A DNA stretch of 64,000 nucleotides. It comes from Candidatus Levyibacteriota bacterium. Lineage in GTDB: Bacteria > Patescibacteria > Microgenomatia > Levybacterales > UBA12049. This document shows, piece by piece, positions 36,325-44,148 of this stretch. The notes beneath the pieces were generated by a model that saw only the letters and a list, made by a program, of their open reading frames with translations, was not told the origin of the DNA and did no database searches. Within the stretch, counting starts at the first letter, position 1, and each line of letters opens with the position of its first letter. Made by a program: the position numbers and the translations under genes. The stretch is taken from positions 434,001-498,000 of the forward strand of contig JAJDCG010000001.1 of assembly GCA_029260965.1 (NCBI GenBank), in the 5' to 3' direction.

Positions 36325-36831
36325 ATGTTTGAGAAACTAAAAAAAGATAGAAAAAGCCAAATCGTTGCCGTTATTATAGCGGTTCTTTTATTGGCTAGTG
36401 GATATTTGCTTTTTGCAGGTAAATCCGCTCCTGAGCCTGAGGACGAAGATATAGAGACCAATATTATAGAGAAACTCACAGCTGAGGAGCTGGGGCTTAC
36501 TATGGAAGCAAAACCTGATGGTAAAGCAGTCAAGTTCATTATTGAGAATACAGAAGGAATAGAAACTATAGAATACTCTCTTTCATATGAGGCTGATTCA
36601 ACTTCACAAGAAATTGCAGAAGGGGGAGATCCTAGGGTAGGCCGTGGGATAATAGGTGAATCAGAAATAGATAACGATACGGAGCCGTTTGAATCAGAGT
36701 GGCTTGATCTTGGGTCGTGCTCCAAAAATGTTTGTCGTTATGATTCAGGTGTTGAGTCAGTTGAGCTGACACTCAAGATAGAAAAATCAGACGGAAAAAT
36801 TTATTCAGCAGAAGCCTCACTGGAGCTCTAA
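36325..36831 (+). CDS. Membrane-anchored hypothetical protein
   Basis: A 168-residue protein: basic N-terminus, one membrane helix (about 12-32, AVIIAVLLLASGYLLFAG), an acidic linker (PEPEDEDIE) and a soluble, probably beta-rich domain outside the cell. Two Cys in GSCSKNVCRYDSG (about 132-144) may form a disulfide. No family recognised. It is the last gene before the dcw cluster and is separated from mraZ by about 200 nt with its own regulatory sequence. Confidence 0.55.
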   Translation: MFEKLKKDRKSQIVAVIIAVLLLASGYLLFAGKSAPEPEDEDIETNIIEKLTAEELGLTMEAKPDGKAVKFIIENTEGIETIEYSLSYEADSTSQEIAEGGDPRVGRGIIGESEIDNDTEPFESEWLDLGSCSKNVCRYDSGVESVELTLKIEKSDGKIYSAEASLEL

Positions 36832-36917
36832 AAGCTTTCTTACATAATTCTTACATTTTCAACACTACATTTTGTACTTTTGGGTATTCGCATACACTAG
36901 AGACCCTTTGTTTTTTG

Positions 36918-36947
36918 TTGACATTAATCATCAAACAGCGCAATATA
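36918..36947 (+). promoter_or_regulatory. Promoter of the dcw cluster (mraZ promoter)
   Basis: Consensus TTGACA (36918-36923) is followed after 18 nt by AATATA (36942-36947), or after 20 nt by TATATA (36944-36949). The MraZ-type boxes begin directly behind it, so a bound protein would block transcription start. Confidence 0.6.
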
Positions 36948-36949
36948 TA

Positions 36950-36976
36950 AAAGTAGTCCAAAATAGGAAAAAGTAG
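36950..36976 (+). promoter_or_regulatory. Putative MraZ operator: three boxes with 10-bp period
   Basis: AAAGTAG at 36950-36956, AAAATAG at 36960-36966 and AAAGTAG at 36970-36976 are separated by 3-nt spacers. MraZ is known to bind tandem short repeats with a 10-bp period upstream of its own gene (TGGGN boxes in E. coli, AAAGTG-type boxes in Mollicutes). The boxes here have the same geometry and lie between the -10 and the mraZ start. Confidence 0.7.
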
Positions 36977-37028
36977 TCCTCTGCAAATGCAAAGCAGATT
37001 TATTTTGGCTAAATATAGAGGCAGGAAT

Positions 37029-37463
37029 ATGTTAATAGGACAACATGATGGCAAGGTTAGCAATAAACATCAAACAGCATTACCCAAAAAGTTCAGAAAA
37101 GAACTTGGAGATAGGCTGATTATTACAAAAGGATTTGAGAATTGTTTGATAATTGTGTCTGAAAAAAGCTGGAAGACGCTTTTGGAAGGTACAGAGGGAA
37201 GACCTTTTACACAGAAAAATACAAGAGAGTTGCAGAGATTTTTGCTTGGAAACGCGACAGATGTTGATCTTGATGCAAAAGGAAGATTTGTGCTTCCTGA
37301 ATACCTGAGGAGGTTTGCAGGGCTTGAGACTGAGATAATTTTTGCAGGAATTGAGAGATTTGTTGAGGTTTGGGACAGAAAGACTTGGGATGCGCATCAG
37401 AAGTCATTGGGAGAGAGTATAGAAACAATAGCAGAAAAACTGTCTAACGAAAAAGATTTATGA
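37029..37463 (+). CDS. mraZ: Transcriptional regulator MraZ
   Basis: The start at 37029 gives MLIGQHDGKVSNKHQTALPKKFR, which aligns with the usual MraZ opening; an upstream ATG at 36987 would place the operator's last box close to the start and add unrelated residues. Two SpoVT/AbrB-type swapped-hairpin domains are visible, the second with DVDLDAKGRFVLPEYLR near residues 78-94. Total 144 residues, normal for the family. MraZ represses the division/cell-wall cluster it heads. It overlaps rsmH by 4 nt. Confidence 0.92.
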   Translation: MLIGQHDGKVSNKHQTALPKKFRKELGDRLIITKGFENCLIIVSEKSWKTLLEGTEGRPFTQKNTRELQRFLLGNATDVDLDAKGRFVLPEYLRRFAGLETEIIFAGIERFVEVWDRKTWDAHQKSLGESIETIAEKLSNEKDL

Positions 37464-38362
37464 ATTATGACAAAGGACAGGACAACTTTCATAAAAGCGT
37501 ACTTTTAAAAGAAGTAATAGATTATTTAAGAATTAAAAAAGGAAGAAAGTATATTGATGCGACATTGGGTGGAGGAGGACACACAGGTGCAATATTGGAA
37601 AAAGGGGGTATTGTTTTGGGCCTGGATATTGATCATGACGCACTTAGATACGTTAGAAAAAATTTCCAATTCGCAATTTCCAATCTGCAATTGAAGATTT
37701 CGAAAGGGAATTTTAGAGAGATTGACAAAATAGCAATTGAAAACAGTTTTGACAATGTAGATGGAATCATATTAGACCTTGGGGTTTCCAGTTATCAGTT
37801 GGATACCGCTTCTAGAGGGTTTAGCATAAAAAATGCTGGCCCTCTGGATATGCGGATGGATAAAGATTTGTCCATTAGCGCATATGATCTGATAAAAATT
37901 TTAACAAAAAAAGAATTGTATGAATTATTTAATAGATTTGGTGAAGAAGTTAATGCTCGTGCCATCTCTGAGGGTATTGTCAGTGCCCGTAAACTAGAAG
38001 ACATACAGACAACTGATCAGTTGGCAGAAATCGTTAAAAGATCGGTTCGCAGGAGTAACAAAAAAATTCATCCTGCAACGCTTGTTTTTCAAGCACTTAG
38101 AATTGCAGTAAATGACGAGTTGGGTAGTCTGATGACAGCACTGCCGAAAGCATTTGAACTCTTGGGTTCAAAAGGTAGATTAGCAGTTATATCTTTTCAC
38201 TCGTTGGAGGATAGGATCGTCAAACAGGAGTTTAGAAAATGGCATGAAATAGGAAAAGGAAAGATAGTAGCGAAGAAGCCAGTTATGGCAAGTAGTCTGG
38301 AGATGGAAAATAATCCACGCTCAAGGAGCGCAAAGTTAAGAGTTATAGAAAAAAATGAATAG
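37460..38362 (+). CDS. rsmH: 16S rRNA m4C1402 methyltransferase RsmH (MraW)
   Basis: A 300-residue enzyme with all RsmH hallmarks: FHKSVLLKEVIDYL, YIDATLGGGGHTGAIL (motif I), GLDIDHDAL, ILDLGVSSYQLD, GPLDMRMD and VISFHSLEDRIVKQEF. It methylates C1402 of 16S rRNA. Between the acidic loop and the next strand a short stretch (NFQFAISNLQLKIS) is encoded by a 14-nt-period direct repeat and is a few residues longer than in E. coli. Standard position between mraZ and ftsL. Confidence 0.95.
   Translation: MNYDKGQDNFHKSVLLKEVIDYLRIKKGRKYIDATLGGGGHTGAILEKGGIVLGLDIDHDALRYVRKNFQFAISNLQLKISKGNFREIDKIAIENSFDNVDGIILDLGVSSYQLDTASRGFSIKNAGPLDMRMDKDLSISAYDLIKILTKKELYELFNRFGEEVNARAISEGIVSARKLEDIQTTDQLAEIVKRSVRRSNKKIHPATLVFQALRIAVNDELGSLMTALPKAFELLGSKGRLAVISFHSLEDRIVKQEFRKWHEIGKGKIVAKKPVMASSLEMENNPRSRSAKLRVIEKNE
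37661..37684 (+). repeat. Short direct repeat inside rsmH
   Basis: AATTTCCAAT occurs at 37661-37670 and 37675-37684, a 14-nt step, followed by similar CAATT sequence. It codes for a loop expansion. It resembles the AAATTTC repeat that breaks murG at 48897. Confidence 0.6.
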
Positions 38363-38639
38363 ACCAATAAAACTAATAATTATAATGCTAACTCTAATTA
38401 TAGGGCTTTCGATAGTCAAGGTCAGTGTTGAGAATAGCATGTCAACAACAGGAGCTGAATTATCGCACTTGCAGGATGAGGTAGATAAATACAAAAAAGA
38501 AAATAGTCTTTTGAAAGAGCGCTATTTAACTAGTGCTTCCCTGACAGAGATTGCTTCAAAAGCAGCAACCACAGGTTTTGCATCCTCAAGCAGCGAAATT
38601 AATCTAGCTGGACCCCTTCCGCTTGCTGTAAATAGATAG
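38355..38639 (+). CDS. ftsL: FtsL/DivIC-like division protein
   Basis: A 94-residue bitopic protein: one membrane helix (about 4-24) and a short coiled coil (AELSHLQDEVDKYKKENSLLKE) outside, ending in a Ser/Ala-rich tail. Size, topology and location between rsmH and ftsI are those of FtsL, which couples FtsQ to the FtsWI synthase. Sequence conservation in this family is low, so the call rests mainly on topology and position. Confidence 0.8.
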   Translation: MNRPIKLIIIMLTLIIGLSIVKVSVENSMSTTGAELSHLQDEVDKYKKENSLLKERYLTSASLTEIASKAATTGFASSSSEINLAGPLPLAVNR

Positions 38640-38691
38640 TGTTGTAATTGATACTGAGTTGAGAGTTGCATCTATTGAATAGTAGACTTGT

Positions 38692-38714
38692 GTACCACTT
38701 GATGCTCGTGGTAC
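38692..38714 (+). promoter_or_regulatory. Hairpin between ftsL and ftsI
   Basis: GTACCAC (38692-38698) and GTGGTAC (38708-38714) form a perfect 7-bp stem with a 9-nt loop, ending 11 nt before the chosen ftsI start (38726). There is no T-run, so it is not a terminator. It could affect translation or mRNA stability. Confidence 0.45.
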
Positions 38715-38725
38715 TCTTGAAATAT

Positions 38726-40408
38726 ATGAATTGGCGCTATAGAATAATCCTTTACTTTTTTCTGTTTGCTTTTTTTCTCGTTGCAGTCAGGCTTTTTTAC
38801 TGGCAAGTGGTGAGGGCTGAGGAGTTGAGCAACATGGGGCGCGCGCAGTATGGTAGGCAAGTTTTGTTGTCTGCAAAACGTGGGGAAATCAAGACTTCTG
38901 ATAGCTATTCTATAGCTGCAAATAAAATTTTATATCTTCTTTTTGCTAATCCTAAACTAATTAAAGACAAAGAGGATTTGTCAAAAAGGCTGTCTTTATA
39001 TATTAATGAGGATGAGGCGACAATCAGTGCAGCACTTAAGTATGAAGATAGATATTGGGTTCCTGTCAAAAGCAAACTAGACAGTAAAATAAAAGAAAAA
39101 ATTGACAGCTTGAGTCTTCCAGGTATTGGATTTGAGGAGCAATCTGTGAGGTTTTATCCAGAAGCATCACTGGCTGCAAAAGTGCTTGGATTTGTGGGAA
39201 AGGATGAGTATGGTTCAGATAAAGGTTATTTCGGCTTGGAGGGCTTTTATGATCGTCAGCTTCGCGGGAAATCTGAGCTAGCAGTTGTGATCCAAGATGC
39301 TACAGGGCGTCCTATTTTGTCTAAGCTTGAGGATGTCTCTGGAAAATCCGATGGGCGCAGCCTAATTCTTCATATGGATAGGAGTATTCAGTTTTTATTG
39401 GACGGTATTCTAAAAGAAAGTGTTTTGAAATACGGCGCAAAAGGAGCAATGGCTGCAGTAATGGATCCCAAAACAGGTGGAATTATCGCTATGTCATCAC
39501 ATCCCACATTTGACCCCAGAGAGTATGAAAAGTACTCAGATGATTTCTACAAAAATCCGTTTATTACTGATACTTATGAACCTGGATCTACATTTAAGCC
39601 TTTAATTATGGCAGCAGCGCTTGATGCAGGTCTTGTGAAAGCAGATACGAAATGTAATATTTGTGCAAAACCTGTGGAAATAGGAGGATACACTATAGAG
39701 ACTTGGAATGATAAATATGCTGCAAACTCAACAATGGCAGATGTCATAAAAAATTCTGATAATACAGGCATGGTATTTGTGGGACAAAAACTTGGACTTG
39801 ATCTGATGATAAGCTATCTTGAAAAATTCGGTTTTGGTCAAATGACTGACATAGATCTTCAGGGTGAGGTAACACCACAAATAAGACCTAGAGATAGTTG
39901 GTATCCAATTGATCTGGCAACAGCAAGTTTTGGTCAAGGAATATCTGTTACTCCAATTGAGCTTTTGACTGCATTTTCAGCAATTGCTAATGGCGGTAAG
40001 AGAATGGAACCGCATATGGTTGCAAGAATAGAAACACCAGATGGCGAAATTATAGATATTGAGCCGAAAATTTTGAGTCGGCCTATATCAGAACGTGCTG
40101 CAAAGATAACAACAGAAATGATGGTTAATGCGGTAAATAATGGTGAGTCCAAATACTTAAAGCCAGAAGGCTATAGAGTAGCTGGAAAGACGGGAACCGC
40201 ACAGATTCCTGTTGAGGGTCATTATGATCCAAATAAAACTATTGCGTCATTTGTGGGGTTTGCGCCAGCAGATGATCCAGCATTTTTGATGTTGGTTGTG
40301 GTTGATAGACCTAGCACGTCAATATATGGATCTGAAACTGCGGCACCGATATTTTTTGAGGCAGCACAAAAGATACTTACGTACTATGGCATATCACCTA
40401 CAGAATAG
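38726..40408 (+). CDS. ftsI: Division transpeptidase FtsI (class B PBP)
   Basis: The start at 38726 gives MNWRYRIILYFFLFAFF, a short cytoplasmic end and a membrane helix; the ATG codons at 38666 and 38702 lie in or before a hairpin and add unlikely residues. The PBP dimerisation region is followed by the transpeptidase domain with S288-TFK (active Ser), S344-DN and K488-TG motifs. These numbers count from the chosen start. It crosslinks septal peptidoglycan together with FtsW. No PASTA domain is present. Length 560 residues, normal. Confidence 0.93.
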   Translation: MNWRYRIILYFFLFAFFLVAVRLFYWQVVRAEELSNMGRAQYGRQVLLSAKRGEIKTSDSYSIAANKILYLLFANPKLIKDKEDLSKRLSLYINEDEATISAALKYEDRYWVPVKSKLDSKIKEKIDSLSLPGIGFEEQSVRFYPEASLAAKVLGFVGKDEYGSDKGYFGLEGFYDRQLRGKSELAVVIQDATGRPILSKLEDVSGKSDGRSLILHMDRSIQFLLDGILKESVLKYGAKGAMAAVMDPKTGGIIAMSSHPTFDPREYEKYSDDFYKNPFITDTYEPGSTFKPLIMAAALDAGLVKADTKCNICAKPVEIGGYTIETWNDKYAANSTMADVIKNSDNTGMVFVGQKLGLDLMISYLEKFGFGQMTDIDLQGEVTPQIRPRDSWYPIDLATASFGQGISVTPIELLTAFSAIANGGKRMEPHMVARIETPDGEIIDIEPKILSRPISERAAKITTEMMVNAVNNGESKYLKPEGYRVAGKTGTAQIPVEGHYDPNKTIASFVGFAPADDPAFLMLVVVDRPSTSIYGSETAAPIFFEAAQKILTYYGISPTE

Positions 40409-40440
40409 AATTATAAATTAGAAATTAAGGGGTAATTGCT

Positions 40441-40776
40441 TTATAAAATTTTTGCGCCGTTTGGGGTCTTAGATTTTGGTTTGAGTGGCGATGGTATACC
40501 ATTTTTGCCATCGGCTGCCAATAGCATCCCTTCTGAGAGTTCTCCCATCATCTTGCGTGGTTCTAGGTTGATCACAAAAACGAATTGTCTGTTCTTTAGA
40601 TTCTGAGGCTTGTGCCATTGTTTTATGCCAGAGAGGATATTACGTTTTCCCTCATCGCCGAAATCAACAGTTAACCTGAGTAGTTTATCAGAGCCTTCTT
40701 TTTCGACGCATTCTATAATCGTGCCGACTCTCATATCAAGTTTGGTAAAATCATCAATTGTAATAACCCCCTTCAT
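40441..40776 (-). CDS. Free-standing tRNA-binding domain (MetG beta/Trbp111 type)
   Basis: From ATG 40776 the protein has 111 residues; an ATG at 40794 would overlap the -10 element. ITIDDFTKLDMRVGTIIECVEKEGSDKLLRL and ILSGIKQWHKPQNLKNRQFVFVINLEPRKMMGELSEGMLLAA (described here in parts: DMRVGTI, SDKLL, NLEPRKMMG, SEGMLLAA) are typical of the OB-fold tRNA-binding domain found at the C-terminus of methionyl-tRNA synthetase or alone. It lies opposite to the dcw genes. It may assist MetRS encoded elsewhere. Confidence 0.88.
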   Translation of the reverse strand: MKGVITIDDFTKLDMRVGTIIECVEKEGSDKLLRLTVDFGDEGKRNILSGIKQWHKPQNLKNRQFVFVINLEPRKMMGELSEGMLLAADGKNGIPSPLKPKSKTPNGAKIL

Positions 40777-40782
40777 GAGTTT

Positions 40783-40788
40783 ATTGTA
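40783..40788 (-). promoter_or_regulatory. -10 element of tRNA-binding protein gene, leaderless type
   Basis: Read on the minus strand, TACAAT lies 6 nt before the ATG at 40776. A -35 is not clear. Confidence 0.45.
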
Positions 40789-40841
40789 GCACACTATTTA
40801 GGAATAACACCTCATATTTTGATATACTATACAGGCTGATT

Positions 40842-42080
40842 ATGTGGCAAAGGGTAAAAAATCATTATCATCTCGGGCAGGCAATCTTAGCAAACCTTTT
40901 GTACTGGTTTCCATCAAGGAAGTTGAAAGTAATAGGAGTCACTGGTACAGACGGTAAGACCACTACCTCAAGTATGATTTATCATATTCTTGATAATGCA
41001 GGTTATAAGGCTGCGCTAATCTCATCAGTAGGTGCTGTTATAAATAATAATGCATCAGACATTGGTTTTCATGTTACAACTCCCGGTAGGTTTGCTCTTC
41101 AGTCATATTTGAAAAAATCCAAAAAACAAGGCGTAGAGTATGTAGTTATTGAACTGACTTCTCACGCGCTTGATCAGTATAGGGCATATGGCATACCAGT
41201 TGAAGTGGGAGTTCTCACTAATATATCAAATGAGCATTTGGATTATCATAAGACTTATGAAAAGTATGTGAAGGCAAAAGCAAGACTTTTCAAGATTTCA
41301 AAAATTGTTGTTTTAAACAAGGATGATAAATCATATGAAATGGTAAAAAAATATGTAAAAAACAAAAAAGTAATAACCTATGGTCTAGGTAAGAGTTCAG
41401 ATGTAAATCCGAGTAATTTTTTATTCAAAGTAAAACTTATAGGGAAGTTCAATATGTATAATAGTCTTGCAGCAGTATCAGCATTAAGATCTATAAAAAT
41501 GTCTGATGCTCAGATTAGAAAGGGGATTGAGAGCTTTAGGCTCCCTGCAGGTCGACAAGAAATAATATACGACAAAGAGTTTTTAGTGATAAATGATTTT
41601 GCACATACTCCAAATTCTTTTTTGAGTGTTATTCCTGAGATAAAAAAACTTTCTAAAGGTAAGCTCATACATGTTTTTGGAGCTGCTGCAAAAAGAGATA
41701 CCTATAAACGCTCAGAAATGGGAAAAATATCTTCGGAAAGTGCAGACATAATAATTTTGACAGCAGAAGATTCAAGGGGTGAAAGTGTTGAGGAGATTAA
41801 TAAAGAGATAATTAGTGGTATTAAAAATTTGGAATTCGAAACTATCAACTTGAAACAATTTAAAAATACTCAAATACAAAAAAATAAAAAATATGTTTTT
41901 AGCATTCCAAACAGAAAAGAAGCGATAAAATTTGCTATAGCTATTGCTCAAAAAGGTGATGTAGTTCTACTAACAGGAAAAGGACACGAGAAGTCAATTA
42001 ATTATGGTAGAGGTGAGGAACCGTGGAATGAAAGCATGGTTGCCCTTGAGGCAATAAAGCAAATAAGAACAAAAGGTTAA
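40842..42080 (+). CDS. murE: MurE-like Mur ligase with reduced N-terminal domain
   Basis: A 412-residue ATP-dependent amide ligase that adds the third residue to UDP-MurNAc-dipeptide. VIGVTGTDGKTTTSSM (P-loop) starts at about residue 33, whereas family members normally have 90-110 residues before it, so the UDP-MurNAc-binding domain is almost absent. HVTTPGRFALQ, ELTSHALDQYR and TNISNEHLDYH are the typical central motifs; FAHTPNSF and LTAEDSRGES (DNPR/DPR-equivalent substrate site) are in the C-terminal domain. TATACT/TATACA stand 8-13 nt before the start. MurD and MurF are not in this cluster. Confidence 0.85.
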   Translation: MWQRVKNHYHLGQAILANLLYWFPSRKLKVIGVTGTDGKTTTSSMIYHILDNAGYKAALISSVGAVINNNASDIGFHVTTPGRFALQSYLKKSKKQGVEYVVIELTSHALDQYRAYGIPVEVGVLTNISNEHLDYHKTYEKYVKAKARLFKISKIVVLNKDDKSYEMVKKYVKNKKVITYGLGKSSDVNPSNFLFKVKLIGKFNMYNSLAAVSALRSIKMSDAQIRKGIESFRLPAGRQEIIYDKEFLVINDFAHTPNSFLSVIPEIKKLSKGKLIHVFGAAAKRDTYKRSEMGKISSESADIIILTAEDSRGESVEEINKEIISGIKNLEFETINLKQFKNTQIQKNKKYVFSIPNRKEAIKFAIAIAQKGDVVLLTGKGHEKSINYGRGEEPWNESMVALEAIKQIRTKG

Positions 42081-42086
42081 TTGAAT

Positions 42087-42734
42087 ATGGATATTTTTAA
42101 ATTTAAATTACTTGAAAAAGAATCTGACATAAAGCATGGTATTTCGACTAAGGCCTTTGGAAGTATGAAGAAATCTGACAATTCCTTGAGTAGAAAAAAT
42201 ATTGAAAGTTTTCTTGAAAAATTAAATATGCCAAAGAACGCAGTTTGTATGCATCAGGTGCATGGATCACGAGTAGGAGTTGTAGAAAATAGTCAAGTAT
42301 GGCAGATCCAGGATGTTGACGGATTGATAACAAATAAAAAAAATATTCCACTCTGTGTAGTTGTGGCTGATTGTTTGCCTTTATTTTTTTATGATAGAAA
42401 AAAAGAAGTAATAGGAATAGGACATGGTGGCAGAAGGGGAATAGAACTTGGACTTGTTGAAAACATGATAAGCAAAATCAGATCAGAGTTTGGGTCAAGC
42501 CCTGCGGATATAGTAATTGGTATAGGACCTGGGATTGAACAAGAATGTTATGAGGTTGATGGTGTTTTTATGGATTTGCGGAAAATAGTAATTGATAAGC
42601 TTTTGCTTGCAGGAGTTGAAAAAGGGAATATCGAAAGTATGGATATGTGCACAAAAGATAACCCCGAGCTTTTTTATTCATACCGTGCAGGGGACGTTTT
42701 CAAGCGGTTTATAGGAATTATTTCGCTAATATGA
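42087..42734 (+). CDS. pgeF: PgeF/YfiH laccase-domain purine nucleosidase family protein
   Basis: The start at ATG 42087 is 6 nt after the murE stop; an in-frame TTG at 42081 is less likely. The 215-residue protein has the YfiH metal-site residues: CMHQVHGSRV, VADCLPLFF and GIGHGGRRGIE, and later GPGIEQECYEV. Family members are purine nucleoside phosphorylase/deaminase-like, and PgeF in E. coli removes an incorrectly inserted Ser from UDP-MurNAc precursors. Its position between murE and murC fits that editing role. It overlaps murC by 4 nt. Confidence 0.88.
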   Translation: MDIFKFKLLEKESDIKHGISTKAFGSMKKSDNSLSRKNIESFLEKLNMPKNAVCMHQVHGSRVGVVENSQVWQIQDVDGLITNKKNIPLCVVVADCLPLFFYDRKKEVIGIGHGGRRGIELGLVENMISKIRSEFGSSPADIVIGIGPGIEQECYEVDGVFMDLRKIVIDKLLLAGVEKGNIESMDMCTKDNPELFYSYRAGDVFKRFIGIISLI

Positions 42735-44146
42735 AAAAATTAAAAATACATTTTACAGGAATAAAAGGAGTTGGCATGACGCCTCTAGCAATTATTGCAA
42801 AAGAAGCAGGTTTCTCAGTAACAGGCTCTGATATCGGTGAGGAATTTATAACCGATAAGGCTTTGGAAACAGTCGGTATTCATGTAAACAAAGGGTTTGC
42901 AGAAGAAAATGTAGGAGAATCTGACCTCCTAATTACAACAACAGCACATGGTGGATTAAATAATCCTGAGGTAGTTTTTGCAATATCCAAAAATATAAAA
43001 GTTGTTACACAGGGTGAAGCTGTTGGTTTATTTATGAAAGGCGAAATATTTGGAAAAGAGTTTAGGGGAATTTCAGTTGCTGGTACACATGGCAAGACAA
43101 CTACAACTGGTATGATAGCAACTATTTTTAAATCAGCAGAATATGACCCTTCTTATGTGATAGGCACTGGAGATGTGGGTTCGCTAGGACTACCAGGGCA
43201 TTTTGGAAAAGGTAAGTATTTTATAGCGGAGGCAGACGAGTATGCTGTTGATCCCAAAAATAATAAGACAGCTAAATTCCTTTTGCAAAAACCAAACATT
43301 GCTGTAATCACAAATGTAGAGTTTGATCATCCAGACATCTACTTATCTATAGATGAGTTGAAAAGCGCCTTTTCTGTATTCGCAAATCAGGTAACCGAAA
43401 AAGGTGTGCTTGTCGTGTGTGGTGATGATCACGAAATAAAAAGTTTGTCAATAGAAAATAAAAATAAAGTAATTACATATGGATTTAATCTAGAAAATGA
43501 TTATGTAATAAAACGCGTTAGCCCTTCAGGAGATAGCACTTTTTTTTGGGTTAGTGTAGGGGGTGCTGATTTAGGAGAATTTATGATCGGTGTTGCTGGT
43601 GAGCACAATGTGCAAAATGCTTTGGCGTCAATTATTGTTTCGCTTGAGTCAGGTCTTTCAATTGATGAAATAAAAAAGGGAATAAAAAAGTTTGTTGGTT
43701 CAAGAAGAAGACTTGAATTTATGGGTATGCTTGGAAGCGGAGCTTTGGTTTATGATGACTATGCTCATCACCCGACTGAGATAAAAAAGACGTTATCATC
43801 CTTAAAGCTTAGGTATCCCAGAAAAAAGATAATCTGTATCTTTCAACCACATACATATTCTCGTACAAAAAAATTGTTTGATGAGTTTATTAGATCATTT
43901 TCAGGTGTTGAAACCGTATTGGTAACAGATATATATACATCTCTAAGAGAGGAGCCTGATTCGTCTGTTTCTTCAAAAATCTTATGTGAAGAAATAAATA
44001 AGTTTAACAAGGAGGCTATCTACCTCCCATCACTTTCTGATGTGATAAAATATCTCGATAAAACAAAGCCTCGCTCAGATAATATTATTGTCACAATGGG
44101 TGCAGGAGACATATATAAAATTCATTCTGAATTAAGTTTTGAATAA
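42731..44146 (+). CDS. murC: UDP-N-acetylmuramate--L-alanine ligase
   Basis: A 471-residue Mur ligase with the N-terminal UDP-binding domain intact: IHFTGIKGVGMTPLA (GIGGxGM-like) at the start and TGSDI. The central ATPase has VAGTHGKTTTTGMI (about 116-129), EADEYAVD and TNVEFDHPDIY. The C-terminal domain has RRLEFMG, YDDYAHHPTEIKKTL and FQPHTYSRTK, all normal MurC features. It attaches L-Ala to UDP-MurNAc in the cytoplasm. Gene order pgeF-murC-murA with overlap or 2-nt gaps indicates co-translation. Confidence 0.94.
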   Translation: MKKLKIHFTGIKGVGMTPLAIIAKEAGFSVTGSDIGEEFITDKALETVGIHVNKGFAEENVGESDLLITTTAHGGLNNPEVVFAISKNIKVVTQGEAVGLFMKGEIFGKEFRGISVAGTHGKTTTTGMIATIFKSAEYDPSYVIGTGDVGSLGLPGHFGKGKYFIAEADEYAVDPKNNKTAKFLLQKPNIAVITNVEFDHPDIYLSIDELKSAFSVFANQVTEKGVLVVCGDDHEIKSLSIENKNKVITYGFNLENDYVIKRVSPSGDSTFFWVSVGGADLGEFMIGVAGEHNVQNALASIIVSLESGLSIDEIKKGIKKFVGSRRRLEFMGMLGSGALVYDDYAHHPTEIKKTLSSLKLRYPRKKIICIFQPHTYSRTKKLFDEFIRSFSGVETVLVTDIYTSLREEPDSSVSSKILCEEINKFNKEAIYLPSLSDVIKYLDKTKPRSDNIIVTMGAGDIYKIHSELSFE

Positions 44147-44148
44147 GT

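Noticed and set aside
41540..41565. LPAGRQ-encoding CCTGCAGG sequence in murE as another palindromic insertion
   Set aside because: The residues fall on the conserved PGRxE motif of Mur ligases and can be explained by normal conservation.
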